64,000 nucleotides of DNA from Chamaecrista fasciculata (lineage: Eukaryota > Streptophyta > Magnoliopsida > Fabales > Fabaceae): NCBI GenBank assembly GCA_003254925.1, contig QANZ01013659.1, positions 97,209-161,208 on the forward strand, written 5' to 3'. The notes below the pieces were generated by a model. It was not told where the DNA came from. It saw only the letters and a list, made by a program, of their open reading frames with translations, and did no database searches. Below are positions 44,641-56,489 of the stretch, in pieces. The stretch's first letter is position 1. Each line of letters begins with the position of its first letter. The position numbers were made by a program, and so were the translations under genes.

Positions 44641-45289
44641 TTTGTAGGACGCCAAACGCCATCGTTCTGAGATCCAAGAAGGAAAGAAAGACGACGGAGG
44701 AGAAAGAAGATTTGGTATCAAAATCTGGTATCCCAATTCCCTTCCATTTTTTCTCTGTCATTCCCAAACCCTTGGCACAACCATCGAGATACAAGAAAGC
44801 TTTACAATGTGACCTTTTTGGAGCTTTTCTCCCTATTACTGTATTTGAAACTCTCATCTCAATTTTGTATAGAGAGCTACAGAATATCCTGTTCATAGAA
44901 GAAGCTTGCTCTGTAAATCATCCTTTGTCAGATATCTGGGCCCAGGGTCAACGCATCTTCGGAAAAGGTAACTTCCCTTGGTTCAAAATTAGTCGTTTAG
45001 GGTTTTTGTTTTCTAGTTTAAAGGTTAAATTAAACCGGTTAGTAAAGCATGGAATATGGATACTAATATATTATGTTGTGGTTTAGGTGATTTTCGTCCT
45101 TGTTTTGACTAGTATTAAACAAAATCGAATCCTTTGTAATCAACTCTTTTGAACCTTTTTGTAATTAGTTATCTTCTTAGCTTCCTGTACATGAAATTAA
45201 TCGGTTCACTTAAGTAAAATTGTGCGTTTTAATCCCATCTATTTTTGAATGACAGTGAAATCCAGAAGATTTGGACTGATCAAACAGCC

Positions 45290-46991
45290 ATGTCTGCGAA
45301 TAACAATAATAACACCCCTAAGGAGAAGAGTAAAGCGAAAATTACGGGTGCTACTCGAAGAAAGAGTCAGAAGAAGCCTCTTGACAAGAAGCTTCAAGGT
45401 AAAGTGGTTGCTATTCTGCCTCAGTCTGCTGTGTACACTGAGCTTCTGAAGTTTGAGTCTCGTGTTGATGCTGCACTTGCTAGAAAGAAAGTTGACATGC
45501 AAGAACTAGAAGCCATTGAAAATCCCCTTCTTATACAGAAAACTCTTCGTATATATGTATTCAACACCTTTGCTAACCAGGTTCCTACTAGTACAGTTCA
45601 TATGGAGCCAAATGTCGAGCCTCCTTCTTGGACCCTTAAGATTGTTGGAGGAATATTGGAAGATGGCATTGATCCTGATAGTGATCACCCAGGGTTAGTT
45701 CAGAATTCAAATCCACTGTATCCCAAGTTCTCATATTTCTTCAAAAGAGTAACCATTTTTTTGGAAACGAGACTCTATCCTAGTTTTAATAATAACATAA
45801 TTGTGTGGGAGAATGACTGATCACCTGCTCCTCAAGAGGGTTTTGAAGTGAAGAGGAAAGGAGATAAAGAGTTTAATGCGTATATATGCTTGGAAATGAA
45901 TCATGTACCTGAGAAGTTTAAACTTTCACCAGCATTGAAAGAAGTTCTTGGTATTGAGGTTGATACCAAACCAAGAATTCTTTTTGGAATCTGGCATTAT
46001 GTGAAAGTTAGCAAATTACAAGACCCAAATGACCCCTCTCTCTTTCACTGTGATCTGGCTCTGAAGAAAGTATTTGGGGAAGAAAATATGAAGTTTTCCA
46101 TGGTTTCACAGAAGATAGAAGATCATTTGTTTTCTCTTCGGCCTATATTTTTGGAACATAAGATCAAGCTCTCAGGGAATTGTCCTGCTGGAACTGCTTG
46201 TTATGATGTGATGGTTGATATCCCTTTGCCTGTTCAGCAGGAATTGTCTGCATGGTTGGTCAAAGTGGAGAAGAACAAAGAGATTGATTCATGTGATGAA
46301 GCAATAAGTGCAATCATTAAAACAATCCATGAGCATCGAAGGAGACGAGCATTCTTTCTTGGATTCAGTCAATCTCCTGTGGAATTTATTAATGCCTTGA
46401 TTGAATCTCAAAACAAGGATCTGAAACTTGTGGTTGAAGAACCTAGTCGAAGTGCTGAAAAAGAGCATCAATCTGATTTCTTCAATCAACCATGGTAAGC
46501 TTGTTGTTGGTTATCTTTTGTATAGTTTATATGCTGCGTCAGTTTACAATATTATGCTTCATGCTTTGGTTTCCACTGCGTACTAATTGGGAAATGCAGA
46601 AACTCATCTTTAATCAATTGCTTATGATTGGGCTGAAGGCTTTAGAATTTACCTTCATAGCTTAGGGATTATAAATTTATAATTCATGACCAAAGATAAT
46701 AGATTATTAGATTATCTTATGTGGGTAATGTATGATGTAACTCGAAGTCTGGGACGGTGTGAGTTAGATGTAATGATGTATACAATCTCAATAATCTTGT
46801 ATGTGGGATTCTATTTCAGTTTAACATGGCTTCAACTGCGTGATTTATTGTTCATGTGCCATGTGAAGTATTGTAAATTGTTAATCGATTAACATTCAGT
46901 ATTAAATTCTGTATCTTGATTTGGCTACTTGAACAGGGTTGAAGATGCAGTCATTCGATATTTGAATCTAAAGCCAACTGTACTACTGTAG
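45290..46991 (+). pseudogene. CHC1: CHC1/SNF12-like SWIB domain gene, N-terminally truncated with in-frame stop
   Basis: Codes for most of a BAF60/SNF12-type subunit of SWI/SNF chromatin remodelling complexes (Arabidopsis CHC1, At5g14170). Exon 45290-46496 runs from MSANNNNNTPKEKSK through ILPQSAVYTELLKFESRVDA, the SWIB/MDM2 region ([17 protein letters not shown], then [12 protein letters not shown]) and [20 protein letters not shown] to NQPW. A second exon at 46937-46991 adds VEDAVIRYLN and a stop. The intron is at the place expected from the family, so this is not a retrocopy. TGA at 45818-45820 stands where an Arg codon (CGA type) is expected; the frame stays open on both sides. The usual N-terminal 140 or so residues are missing; upstream DNA looks like a leader with an intron (44968-45255). 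Probably a decaying duplicate. Confidence 0.8.
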
Positions 46992-47686
46992 GACATGACA
47001 AACCAGGGAGCACATGATGGTTAGTGACGGACGAACCATCTTATTCATTTCTACACCATTTAGGCATTTACTAATGATCACTAACATTTCAAGATTTAAT
47101 ATGAGAATTTTTGAAGTAGATATCCCTCTTGCTGGATCCTTTATGGCGAGGAATGCTGGTACATTGTAATACAATATGTTGTATAGGTCATATGAACACT
47201 AGCATTTTTTGACAGGCTTAGAATATGGTACCCCAGCTTCACCTTTGTCTACTTTGATCCACTGTGGTGGAATTTTTTTTTGCAACCACGCGGCTATCTG
47301 TTGGAAAGTTGAGTCTGGGGTTTTCACTATGAAAAATTGTATTGAGAAAGAAGGAAGAAAGAATCTGTGTATAGAATTTTCAGTCTTGCCTATTGACTTG
47401 GATACCAAGTAATCAAATTTTGCTTTTAGTGATTGAATTTCTTTCTCTACCTATATATCCTGTATATTGAAGGTGGTTTCTCCATTGTTTTACTGGTTTT
47501 ATCATTAATCTAATGATGCCTTTGTTATATATTGTGATCATGTGATGGCATTGTTACGTTTTACTGGTTATCTAATGATGCCTTTGTTATATATTGTGAT
47601 CACGTGATGGTATTTATGATACTAACATTTGGTACAACAAGAAATGATATTTCATAATTCATATATTAGATAGGTAAGAGCTACAT

Positions 47687-47706
47687 CAGATCAAAAAAAA
47701 AAAAAA
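47687..47706 (+). mobile_element. 20-bp tail-only retro-insertion
   Basis: The 14-bp direct repeat GGTAAGAGCTACAT at 47673-47686 and 47707-47720 bounds CAGATC plus fourteen A. Confidence 0.7.
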
Positions 47707-48069
47707 GGTAAGAGCTACATGTCTGAAATTGTTAGTGAACAACATAATTTTTGAACTTCTTATGTAAGTGATTATATATATATATATATATAATGATGAC
47801 TCCATTCCTAAATTAAGCATGTCAAGGTCAAATGGTCATAAATTCCTTGATATTAAGGGTAATCAAAATATTTATATTTAATTGATGCTTGTAAATTTTA
47901 GTCAGTTTAAAGATTTATCGAAATAAATTTACAAATCTGAGACTAATAAAGTGATTCAATAATAATGATTGATTTTGAAACTTTATTGATTCCAGAGTTC
48001 AAAATAATGAAAAAAGCTAATGAATAATTAGAATGCATTCAAATAAAATATAAATGACTACTCATGAAA

Positions 48070-48075
48070 AAAAAA
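48070..48075 (+). mobile_element. Poly(A)-only insertion between direct repeats
   Basis: ACTACTCATGAAA occurs at 48057-48069 and 48076-48088 with only A between them. Replication slippage cannot be excluded. Confidence 0.45.
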
Positions 48076-48185
48076 AACTACTCATGAAACTGATTAATTC
48101 ATTTGCTTGCTAAAGTCCTGCATAGCGAAATAATATTTAACTATATTATACTCAAGTAATAAACAAAAAAATATATAAAATATAT

Positions 48186-48505
48186 TTAGTCTATGAATTT
48201 ACACGAGTCAACTAATCAGCCATTGAATAACTAAAATATACGACACAGTCCATGAATTATTGCAATTGTTAACGATTTGGTCTTTGGGTAATATTCAAGG
48301 ACCAAATATTCAAGGATAAAAAATATTAATTTAGTACAAATTTATGGACCAAAAAGCATACAATCAGTTTAAATTTAGGGACCAAATCGTCACCAAGGAC
48401 CAAATAATTGACAATTGAAATATTTCAGGGACCAAATCATGTATTTCGATTATTTAGAGACTAATTAGTTGACTCAACATAAATTTAGGGACCAAATAAT
48501 AGATT
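48186..48505. mobile_element. Inverted-repeat MITE
   Basis: The left arm 'cacgagtcaactaatcagcc' (near 48202) pairs with 'agactaattagttgactcaac' (near 48459), with 'ggaccaaat' motifs between. No target duplication was fixed. Confidence 0.6.
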
Positions 48506-48793
48506 TTCTCGATTTATTTTATTTTTCATTTGTTAAAAAAAAAACCGGGGCTAAATGAGTTATCTGTTATCTTATATAAGTTCATTTTTAAACAAACTTA
48601 TTTTAATTATTTTTTTGTGGTCAAACGAATTTCTTTTAAACCTTTCAAAATCCACCCATTTAAGGGTATAGGATAGAGCGGCCCATAGGCTTAAGGCCTT
48701 TTTGACATTGCTACTAGGCTTGTTTCTGTTCGACTAGACTAATATAGGTGAACGCGGGACGTTTGAGAAGACGACGACAGCCAAAGAAAAAAA

Positions 48794-51700
48794 ATGGCGG
48801 GAGAGGAGAGGCTCAAGCAAAGCACCTCGCCGTTCCCGTTGTCTACTGCTACTGCTACTACTACTACTACTACTCCTTCGTCTTCTTCTTCTCCTTGTGT
48901 TACAGCAAAAATGGATGATCCGAACCAAAAATGTTGGAGAAAGCAAGTAGACGAGAATCTCAAGAGGCTTCACTCTCTCCTCTTCGGCGCCGATCTTGCT
49001 CTTGACAAACAGGATTTTGAGTCCGCGTACGTCCTCGCCCTACGCCTCATCGGCTTCCTTGATTCCCACTGTCACTCCGATGTTGACGAAGCCTATATAC
49101 GTCCCATTCGCCAGGAAGCCATGGCCAAGCTTGCCACGGCTCGTCGATCCCTCATTCCCGACTCTGATTGGTAACCTTTTCTTTTTCCTCTCTCTCTTTG
49201 TCTTTCAATTTCGGTTCAGTCTGTCTATATTGAGCTTATGACGCTTTATTTTTCCTAGTTTGGTTACTACTCGTAATTGGCCCCGGAGGAACTTTTATTT
49301 TTCAGAGGTTTTAGAGATTTTAGCCGCGTAAGTTGATATATAGCTTTTGTGGAAACCCTAGATGTTGCCGGTTACAATTAAAAGGAAAACTAGCCCTACG
49401 AACAAAAAATGGCGGGTTGATGATAGTGTCCTAGTGTACTCGGTTATAATTTATGTGCTGGATTAATACATCATTCTTCAGATTCCGTCTGGTTCCTGTG
49501 TGCAGATTAAATGTTGAAATATAATTATTTTCAGTGGATGGAATCATGGAATACCTCGAATGGATACTTATACTGTTTCTGTCAATTCTTGTGGTTAGAT
49601 TATTGTTTATGGGGAGATATCTTTTGACGATAATTAATGTTTATTGTTTCCTCAGCCGAGCTTTTGAACAAGCAAAGAAGTCTCCAGGGTGTATTTTTGG
49701 CAAAACAGGAGATATTGACATTGAGAAAATTAAGAAGTCCAAGTACTTCCAAGTTCTTCTCAAGCAATCCAAAGGAAAGGTGGACAATAGATTGGTTGTG
49801 ATATTATATTCTGACAAATGGACATCATGTCTCTGTTGGCCTGTTATTCCAAATATCACATATGCTGTTTTCTCATCCATTATTTTGTCATGTTAAGCTG
49901 TTACTTTTGTGGTTGTACTACTTGTGTCCGGGTGTTAGTAATTTTTGTTTTATTTATTTAAATGAAATTCTTGTGCAGCATTCCTCCAGATTGTCAAGTT
50001 AATTTTTAATGAACAATATTCCTGTTTTAGGGTGATCATCTGGGGAAGCAAGAAGAGGTAGGCAACAAAATGTCAAAAGAATTGGTGCAAGCAAAGTTAA
50101 CATCTATATATGGGAAAAGTACATTCCGGACTAACAATGATTCGAAATTGAATTTGAAACATGACAACTCAGGCGATTGCATGATTGTTGAAAAAACACA
50201 GACACATGCCATCCACACCAAGGGCCATGCTGTCTCTTCTTTCCTGAAAGCTGAAGGGGAAGGGAGAACTTCTGGTAACACTTTGGGGACAAAACGTGTA
50301 CACATGGAAATTAATAGCCCCCGAGTCAGTAATCCAAAGTCACCTTTAAGCAATGAGGAAGTTAACCTTGATACTCGTGGTAGTGGGTTTGTTACTGCCA
50401 GAGCAAAATTGGTATTGTATTTTACTACAATTACTACTTCCTCCTTGTTTTTCAATCCATTGAATATTTATCAAATTTTTTGCATATTTTGCATGATCTT
50501 TGGCTCATCTTTGATGCCTTTTTTTGTGTGCAATAATTTAGCTTTACATGCACTCTTTTCTTTCCTCCCATTTGCACTGTGAAAGGAGTGGTGCTTATTA
50601 GCTGAAATTTCAACACCTTCATATTTAACGTCTATAATAGCTCTGCTAAAAGATGTAGGAGCACGCACTCAAGTACCGGGTGGTTATTGAGCTTCTAGCA
50701 AGAGAAACGAAGCACACTATTTATTAAGAAGTTTAAATATTTTAAGCATCTTACCTTAGTTCATGTGTCATTGTTTCCTATTCATTTTTGGTACTTATAT
50801 TTCTGCATATAGCAAAGCAATATGGATGACAATCTTATCTTTGCAGGAAATGGAAGCAAGGCAGAGGCGAGAAGCAGTTGGTTCACCTAGTGCATCTGCT
50901 TCACAATGTGACAACAATTCTGGGACACGGTTATATGGTGGGAGATCATATGGTGTTTCGCGACGTGGCTTCCGTAGTAATTTTGTTCCCCCTGTTAAAT
51001 CTAATGGAACTAGTGCCGGGAATGTGACTTCAAGAATTGCTGGAAAGTGTGATGATACTTTAGATGACTCAACAAAGAGATGGTCAGTGGTACAACCATC
51101 ACATTAATCTTTTGAAGTACTTTTCTCCATTCACTTTTCTTAAATTCATTGTCTTTGTGGAATCCAAAGTCTTGTTAAAGAGATATTTTATATAGTTTCT
51201 ACACCTTTTTGACTGCATCACAGTATTGTTTTGATCTTACTTGAGTATATCACCACAATAAGTTTATAATATATTGAGATATTCCTGTTCACTCTCATCT
51301 AATGGTGGTAGGACTAACCTTTGCCTTACTGGGCCACACTATTCTGTAGGCTTTGATATTTTCATATCAAAGGTAAGACCACCATTATTCATTTGAACAG
51401 GGGTGAATACGGCCTTTTCTTTTCCTTGCAGATATCATATGTTTCATTTTTGTGTCTTTGGGGTTTCTTTCGCCCATTGAGTTTTTCCCCTCCTTTTTCC
51501 ACTAGTTGTTAGTCTCATTAATGATGATTGATTGTTAGTGGTGTGATATACACATTTATTTCCTCATCTGTTTCATTAAAATGTTTTTAGTTTGGAAATG
51601 CTATGTGGTCCTGATGGTGAGCTTCCTGAGAAATTGAGGAATTTGGAACCTCGCCTTATTGAACACGTTAGCAACGAGATTATGGACAGAGATCCCAATG

Positions 51701-54074
51701 TCCGGTGGGATGACATTGGTAAAATAAATAGCTGTTGAATTTTCTTTTATGTTCACTAGTTTGGGAATTTGCTTTTTAGTGAAACTAGTTATGGCCAATT
51801 CGTTTGTTAATGGCGTTGTAGCGGGATTGGATCATGCCAAGAAATGTGTCACAGAGATGGTCATATGGCCTTTGCTACGTCCTGACATATTTAAGGGATG
51901 CCGATCTCCTGGAAGAGGTCTGCTTCTATTTGGTCCACCAGTAAGTACAAAATTTTCCTACTGATATGCAAATTTCTGACACTCTAATTTTAACCAGTGC
52001 TACTACTATACATGTTAGGGAACTGGAAAAACTATGATAGGAAAAGCCATAGCAGGGGAGGCAAAGGCAACCTTCTTTTACATATCTGCAAGTTCGTTGA
52101 CAAGCAAGTGGGTATGTGGGATATTAGCCAAAAATATCATGCAATTCCTGAAATATTAGAATTTTACCTGCAATCTTCGTTAAATGTGGTACGGATCCCA
52201 AAAATTGAGTTGTTTCTTAGTTCTTACAACTCCCAAGTGCTTTGTCCCTCTCCTTTGAGCACTTCACTCCTCGTCAACTGAATTTATTTTGTTATTTATA
52301 TCTTGGGATACGACTTGAATGTCTAACATATCTATTGGTAATTATAGATTGGTGAAGGTGAAAAACTAGTAAGAGCCCTTTTTGGAGTTGCCAGTTGTCG
52401 CCAGCCAGCTGTAATATTTGTTGATGAAATCGATTCCCTCCTATCTCAGGTATGCTATATTCTAGCTAATGAAGGTTAACATTGGGTGTTATAATATGCT
52501 TACTGACTTGGGTCTTTTGTGAGTTGACTTTTAGTAATATCCCTTGTATGGAAGTTCAGCGCATGCAACTATGCTATGAAACATAAAAATTACACGCTTC
52601 TGAACTGCCACATGAGTTTTTAGTTATTAGTTTATGATAGAAACCAACAAGATTATAGAAGCACTAGCAACAAGCAAACAAACAAAGATAACACTGGAAT
52701 TCGAAGCCGTCTCCGTCTTCTGATGGAGACCCAATCCTCTGAAGTCCAGCTCCTTTCCCTTTCTTTCCTTGTCTTCTAGTGTATGTTTTAATTAAAGCCG
52801 TCCCATTAGTTTATCACATTTATACCACGTCACATGTTCTCTTCTATTGCATCCATTTTTCTGGCAGCGCAAGTCAGATGGTGAACATGAATCAAGTAGA
52901 AGGCTAAAGACACAGTTTCTCATTGAAATGGAAGGCTTTGACAGTGGTAGCGAGCAGATTCTTCTCATAGGTAATTGTTGATTATGAGATTTAAATTCCT
53001 CTGTTGTTTGTATACTAAAGACAATGGCAGATTGAATAGGCGGGCAAATACAAAAGTCTTTAGTCTTGCGTATTACTAAGATTAAAAGATTTCTGTATAG
53101 AAGCATGCTTCTGGAAGTATATATAATATGTGAATAAATGTTTGGGTATTTTTTTTCAGATTACTTTTATGTACAATGAAAAGGAATACTTTCTTTACAG
53201 GCATCTGCTTTACAAGTTAAATTAAGCCCGTTATACATTGCCTTAGGTCATACATTTTCTGTTCAACTGCTGTAATTGTCTCTTTGATTATAATGGACCT
53301 CAATCTCATGAAAACTTAAGCTGTCATGCAAATTTCTCTCTGCGGTGAAATGTGATGCCGTACTATTAAAGTATGTTTGGTTATACTTGTATAGGGGCAA
53401 CAAATCGTCCCCAAGAGCTTGATGAAGCAGCACGAAGGAGACTTACGAAAAGACTTTATATTCCCCTGCCATCCTCAGGTGCTAATTTTGATTCTCGTCT
53501 TTTATTCAAACAATATTAGCGCCATGTGGCTAAATTATTTGTATTGGCGATGATTGATGAAAGAGGCAAGAGCTTGGATTGTACGTAGCCTCTTGGAGAA
53601 AGACGGATTATTCAAGCTCTCGAAGGATGAGATTGATACCATATGCAACTTAACGGAAGGTAATCTAAATTACTTTATTGGCCAAAAAAATCCAAGTTAC
53701 TTTAAATATCCACTTGTCTTCTGCTTTTTTTTTTCTTAAAAAAAATATAATATTGTAAACTTCCGTTTTTCTAGGATATTCGGGATCAGACATGAAAAAT
53801 TTAGTGAAGGATGCTTCTATGGGTCCCCTAAGAGAGGCTTTAAGACAAGGCATAGAAATTACCAAGTTAAAAAAGGAAGATATGCGGCCAGTATCTCTTG
53901 AGGTATATACAGCAAGCATTACCCAGTAATGTCGCCTTAATCAATTCTAAACCGTTTCTTCGCATTGTCCAGGACTTCGAGAATTCCCTGAAAGAGGTTA
54001 GGCCTTCTGTGTCTCCAAATGAACTTGGCACTTACGATGAGTGGAACAAGCAATTTGGAAGCTTATCACTGTAA
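48794..54074 (+). CDS. FIGL1: FIDGETIN-LIKE 1, AAA-ATPase
   Basis: Thirteen exons in consistent phase: 48794-49170, 49656-49779, 50031-50411, 50847-51082, 51591-51718, 51822-51940, 52019-52111, 52348-52449, 52868-52970, 53395-53478, 53564-53659, 53775-53902, 53973-54074; 690 residues. The N-terminal half has the conserved block [20 protein letters not shown]. The AAA domain has Walker A GPPGTGKT (453-460, split between exons 6 and 7), Walker B VIFVDEID (Asp512, Glu513), sensor ATNRP (556-560) and arginine fingers in [10 protein letters not shown], followed by a Vps4-type C-terminus. FIGL1 unloads RAD51/DMC1 filaments and limits meiotic crossovers. Arabidopsis At3g27120 is 10 or so residues shorter. 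The first ATG gives a 39-residue Thr/Ser-rich extension from an ACT repeat; ATG 48911 matches the Arabidopsis start better. All motifs are intact. Confidence 0.95.
53678..53690 (+). mobile_element. 13-bp tail-only insertion in a FIGL1 intron
   Basis: Flanked by imperfect 14-bp repeats (53664-53677 and 53691-53704, two mismatches). The inserted bases are TTGGCC and seven A, like the stub in the 36314 insertion. Confidence 0.5.
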
Positions 54075-54696
54075 AGGCCTTAGGCCTACGTCATTGAATA
54101 CGGGAGGTGGCAGCAGTAAATCAATTAAATGCAGTATTCCCATAAAACTTATATATCTGTGGTCCATACTGTAATATACTTATTATAGCTTTGGAAGATG
54201 AGAGTATTGTTTAATTCAACAACCGCATGGGGATCAGAATACCTAGGTTTTGTATAAATTAAGCCACCTTTTGAAATAGAAAATTTTACGAACGCCATTA
54301 GCCAACCGTGAGGTACTATCTTATCATATTTAAATAATCTCACGTTGTGCCTTTGCGTAGACCATTGCATGTGAAATAATCAATTGGGACAGGCATGTGC
54401 AATAATCTGACCATATTTTATTAAGATTAATAATGCATCTGATCATAATATGTCTTGCAGGGGTTGCTTACTCCTCGATGGTGATGATGTGCATGTTCAA
54501 TGACTTGGATTGGATTCCACTGGTAAACATGTGTGCAAAACTTAGTTGTATGAATTTCTTACACTTTTAATCATTTTATACAAAAAGCAGAAACAACGGC
54601 GTGCTACATTGACTCTTAAAATAACTAAGTGTCATCGACACTCCAATTTATTAACCTTTTTTTATTGGAAAAAATAAATATAAACTGTGAGCTCAT
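54075..54696. other. Intergenic DNA between convergent genes
   Basis: 3' UTRs of FIGL1 and the P450; no other feature seen. Confidence 0.45.
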
Positions 54697-56286
54697 CTAA
54701 GTGAGCTTTTCCCTCTTGCAAACAAGCACCTTTAGCCCACCGGCCATGTGTGCCGTAAGACGTGGCACGAATAAGGGCTTGTCTTCACTGACTGGTATGA
54801 TCTTAAAATTTCTTAGAATTGAAGCCACCACGTACTTCATCTGAATGAAAGCCATGTCCTTCCCAAGACATATTCTGGGACCAGCTTGAAAAGTTGGAAA
54901 CTTGAATGGTGAAATCTTACTCTTGTTATTGATTGTGTCTGGTTTGATGAGCCAGCGATCAGGTCTAAACTCGAACCAGTCATTTCCCCACAGTGCTTCC
55001 ATCCTCCCCATCCCATAAGGAAAATATGTGACTCTATCTCCTGCCTTTACCTTAGTGCCATCTGGTAGCAAATCATCAGCTATGGCATGCTTAGAATCCC
55101 ATGCCACAGGTGGGTACAGCCTCATTGACTCACAAAGGCACGCCTTTAAAAACCTGAGATTTTTCAACGATTCATAATTTAATAATCCTCTCTCTGCCTT
55201 CTCTTGTGCTTCTTTCACAACCTGATTCTCCAATGCTGGATAATGGGAAATCAACCAGAAGAACCACGTCATAGCTGCTGATGTAGTGTCCCTTCCTGCC
55301 ATTATAAAGCTTATCACCATGTCCCTAATCACCTCTTCTTCTTGACCAGAAGATATAAGTCTTGACATGAGATCTTCATTCTCCTCTCTTGCCTTCATAT
55401 TCTTCTTCCTCTCATGAATCATCTCCATCACATTACTCTGAACTGCTTTCACAGCCTCCTTGAGCCTCTGTTCAGATCCAACCCCAAGCCATCTCTTCAT
55501 CTTCCAGATAAAAAACACAGGTGATGCCCCGCGTCTTGCAGATATCTCGGAGGCCACATCAAAAGCTCTGGCTAGAGGTGAAACTGGAGCACAAGGATCC
55601 AAGCAAGACCTGTTAACCCCAAGTGTGAATTTACAGATCACATTGAACGAGAACCTCCCTAGCAAATCTTGTAAGTCTACCACTTTGTTTCCCATGGATA
55701 GAGACTCGAGCACCGGCAAGAGCCTCTCGTTCACCTCTTCTTCCAACGTCTGCTTAACAAAATCCTTCAAGGACCTTGCAGTGAATTCATGGCTGGCTAG
55801 TCTACGTTGTGTGTGCCATAGCTCACCATCCACATTGAAGATGCCATGGCCAAGAAAATCACCAAGGATGTCAGTGAAGGGCTTGCCCTTTGGGAAATTA
55901 TTGAAGTTGGTTTTCAGGATGTATTCTACGTTTTGTGGATTTGCAGTAACGATGGAGGTGGGTGCACCTAGGCGGTGGATGACAATGGTGTTGGTGGGTG
56001 AGTGAGAGAGGAGTTGAGTGTACCAATCAAGGAGACGATATCGGTTCTTGTAAAAGGATATGAGGCATCCGATGACAGGATAGGTAGGCGGACCGTGGTG
56101 GCCGGAAAGAGCTCGAATTCGCCGGAGCTCACTCAGTGTTGTGTAGAGAAGGATCAATAACAAGATAAAGATTGAGAGGGGGTGTAGGGAAAGGAGGGGC
56201 ATGATGGTTATTACTCCCATATTAGCAGTGGAAAATATAGCAGTAGAGTGATTGAGAAGGATTGCCCATATGCTCGCTTCACTCAT
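54697..56286 (-). CDS. Cytochrome P450, CYP94B-type
   Basis: A single exon. The first ATG after the TATA box is at 56286 (529 residues); ATGs at 56220 and 56202 give 507 or 501 residues, nearer the usual CYP94 length. An N-terminal anchor (SIFILLLILLYTTL) fixes it in the ER membrane. The I-helix oxygen-binding motif is AGRDTTSAAMTWF, the K-helix ExxR is ESMR, then FRPDRW, and the haem motif is FQAGPRICLG with its Cys 57 residues from the end. HGIFNVDGELWHTQRR is typical of the CYP86 clan. CYP94 enzymes omega-hydroxylate fatty acids, and CYP94B members hydroxylate jasmonoyl-isoleucine. Being intronless and lying beside sulfite oxidase, it resembles Arabidopsis At3g01900 (CYP94B2). The exact substrate cannot be read from sequence. 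Confidence 0.92.
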   Translation of the reverse strand: MSEASIWAILLNHSTAIFSTANMGVITIMPLLSLHPLSIFILLLILLYTTLSELRRIRALSGHHGPPTYPVIGCLISFYKNRYRLLDWYTQLLSHSPTNTIVIHRLGAPTSIVTANPQNVEYILKTNFNNFPKGKPFTDILGDFLGHGIFNVDGELWHTQRRLASHEFTARSLKDFVKQTLEEEVNERLLPVLESLSMGNKVVDLQDLLGRFSFNVICKFTLGVNRSCLDPCAPVSPLARAFDVASEISARRGASPVFFIWKMKRWLGVGSEQRLKEAVKAVQSNVMEMIHERKKNMKAREENEDLMSRLISSGQEEEVIRDMVISFIMAGRDTTSAAMTWFFWLISHYPALENQVVKEAQEKAERGLLNYESLKNLRFLKACLCESMRLYPPVAWDSKHAIADDLLPDGTKVKAGDRVTYFPYGMGRMEALWGNDWFEFRPDRWLIKPDTINNKSKISPFKFPTFQAGPRICLGKDMAFIQMKYVVASILRNFKIIPVSEDKPLFVPRLTAHMAGGLKVLVCKREKLT

Positions 56287-56477
56287 AATGGCCTTCAACG
56301 ATTATGGAGTGTTCACTTTGCCAAGGAGAATTTTTTAAAAGAGAATCTCTTGTAGATTTGGTGCTTCCTAAGTACTTTATTCTTCCTTTTTCTGTGCAGA
56401 TTAAAAAATTGAGGTTGGGTCTGTTTTGAAGTTAAAAAATGAAATGTGGAGATGATAGATGTGAATGTGATGATGGC

Positions 56478-56489
56478 CTTTATATAGAA
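56478..56489 (-). promoter_or_regulatory. TATA box of the P450 gene
   Basis: On the minus strand TCTATATAAAGG, about 190 bases before the first ATG. It is in the right orientation. Confidence 0.6.

Larger units (their letters stand above)
46992..48185. other. Intergenic DNA with short duplications
   Basis: No gene recognised. A phrase of about 35 bases ('ctaatgatgcctttgtta...') occurs at about 47509 and 47571. Two tail-only insertions are listed separately. Confidence 0.4.

Noticed and set aside
44712-45086. 124-residue frame before the CHC1-like copy as its N-terminus
   Set aside because: It does not resemble the Asn/Gln-rich CHC1 N-terminus and is better explained as a 5' leader exon with an intron.
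50036-50455. Antisense frame opposite FIGL1 exon 3
   Set aside because: Shadow of the coding exon; no domain recognised.
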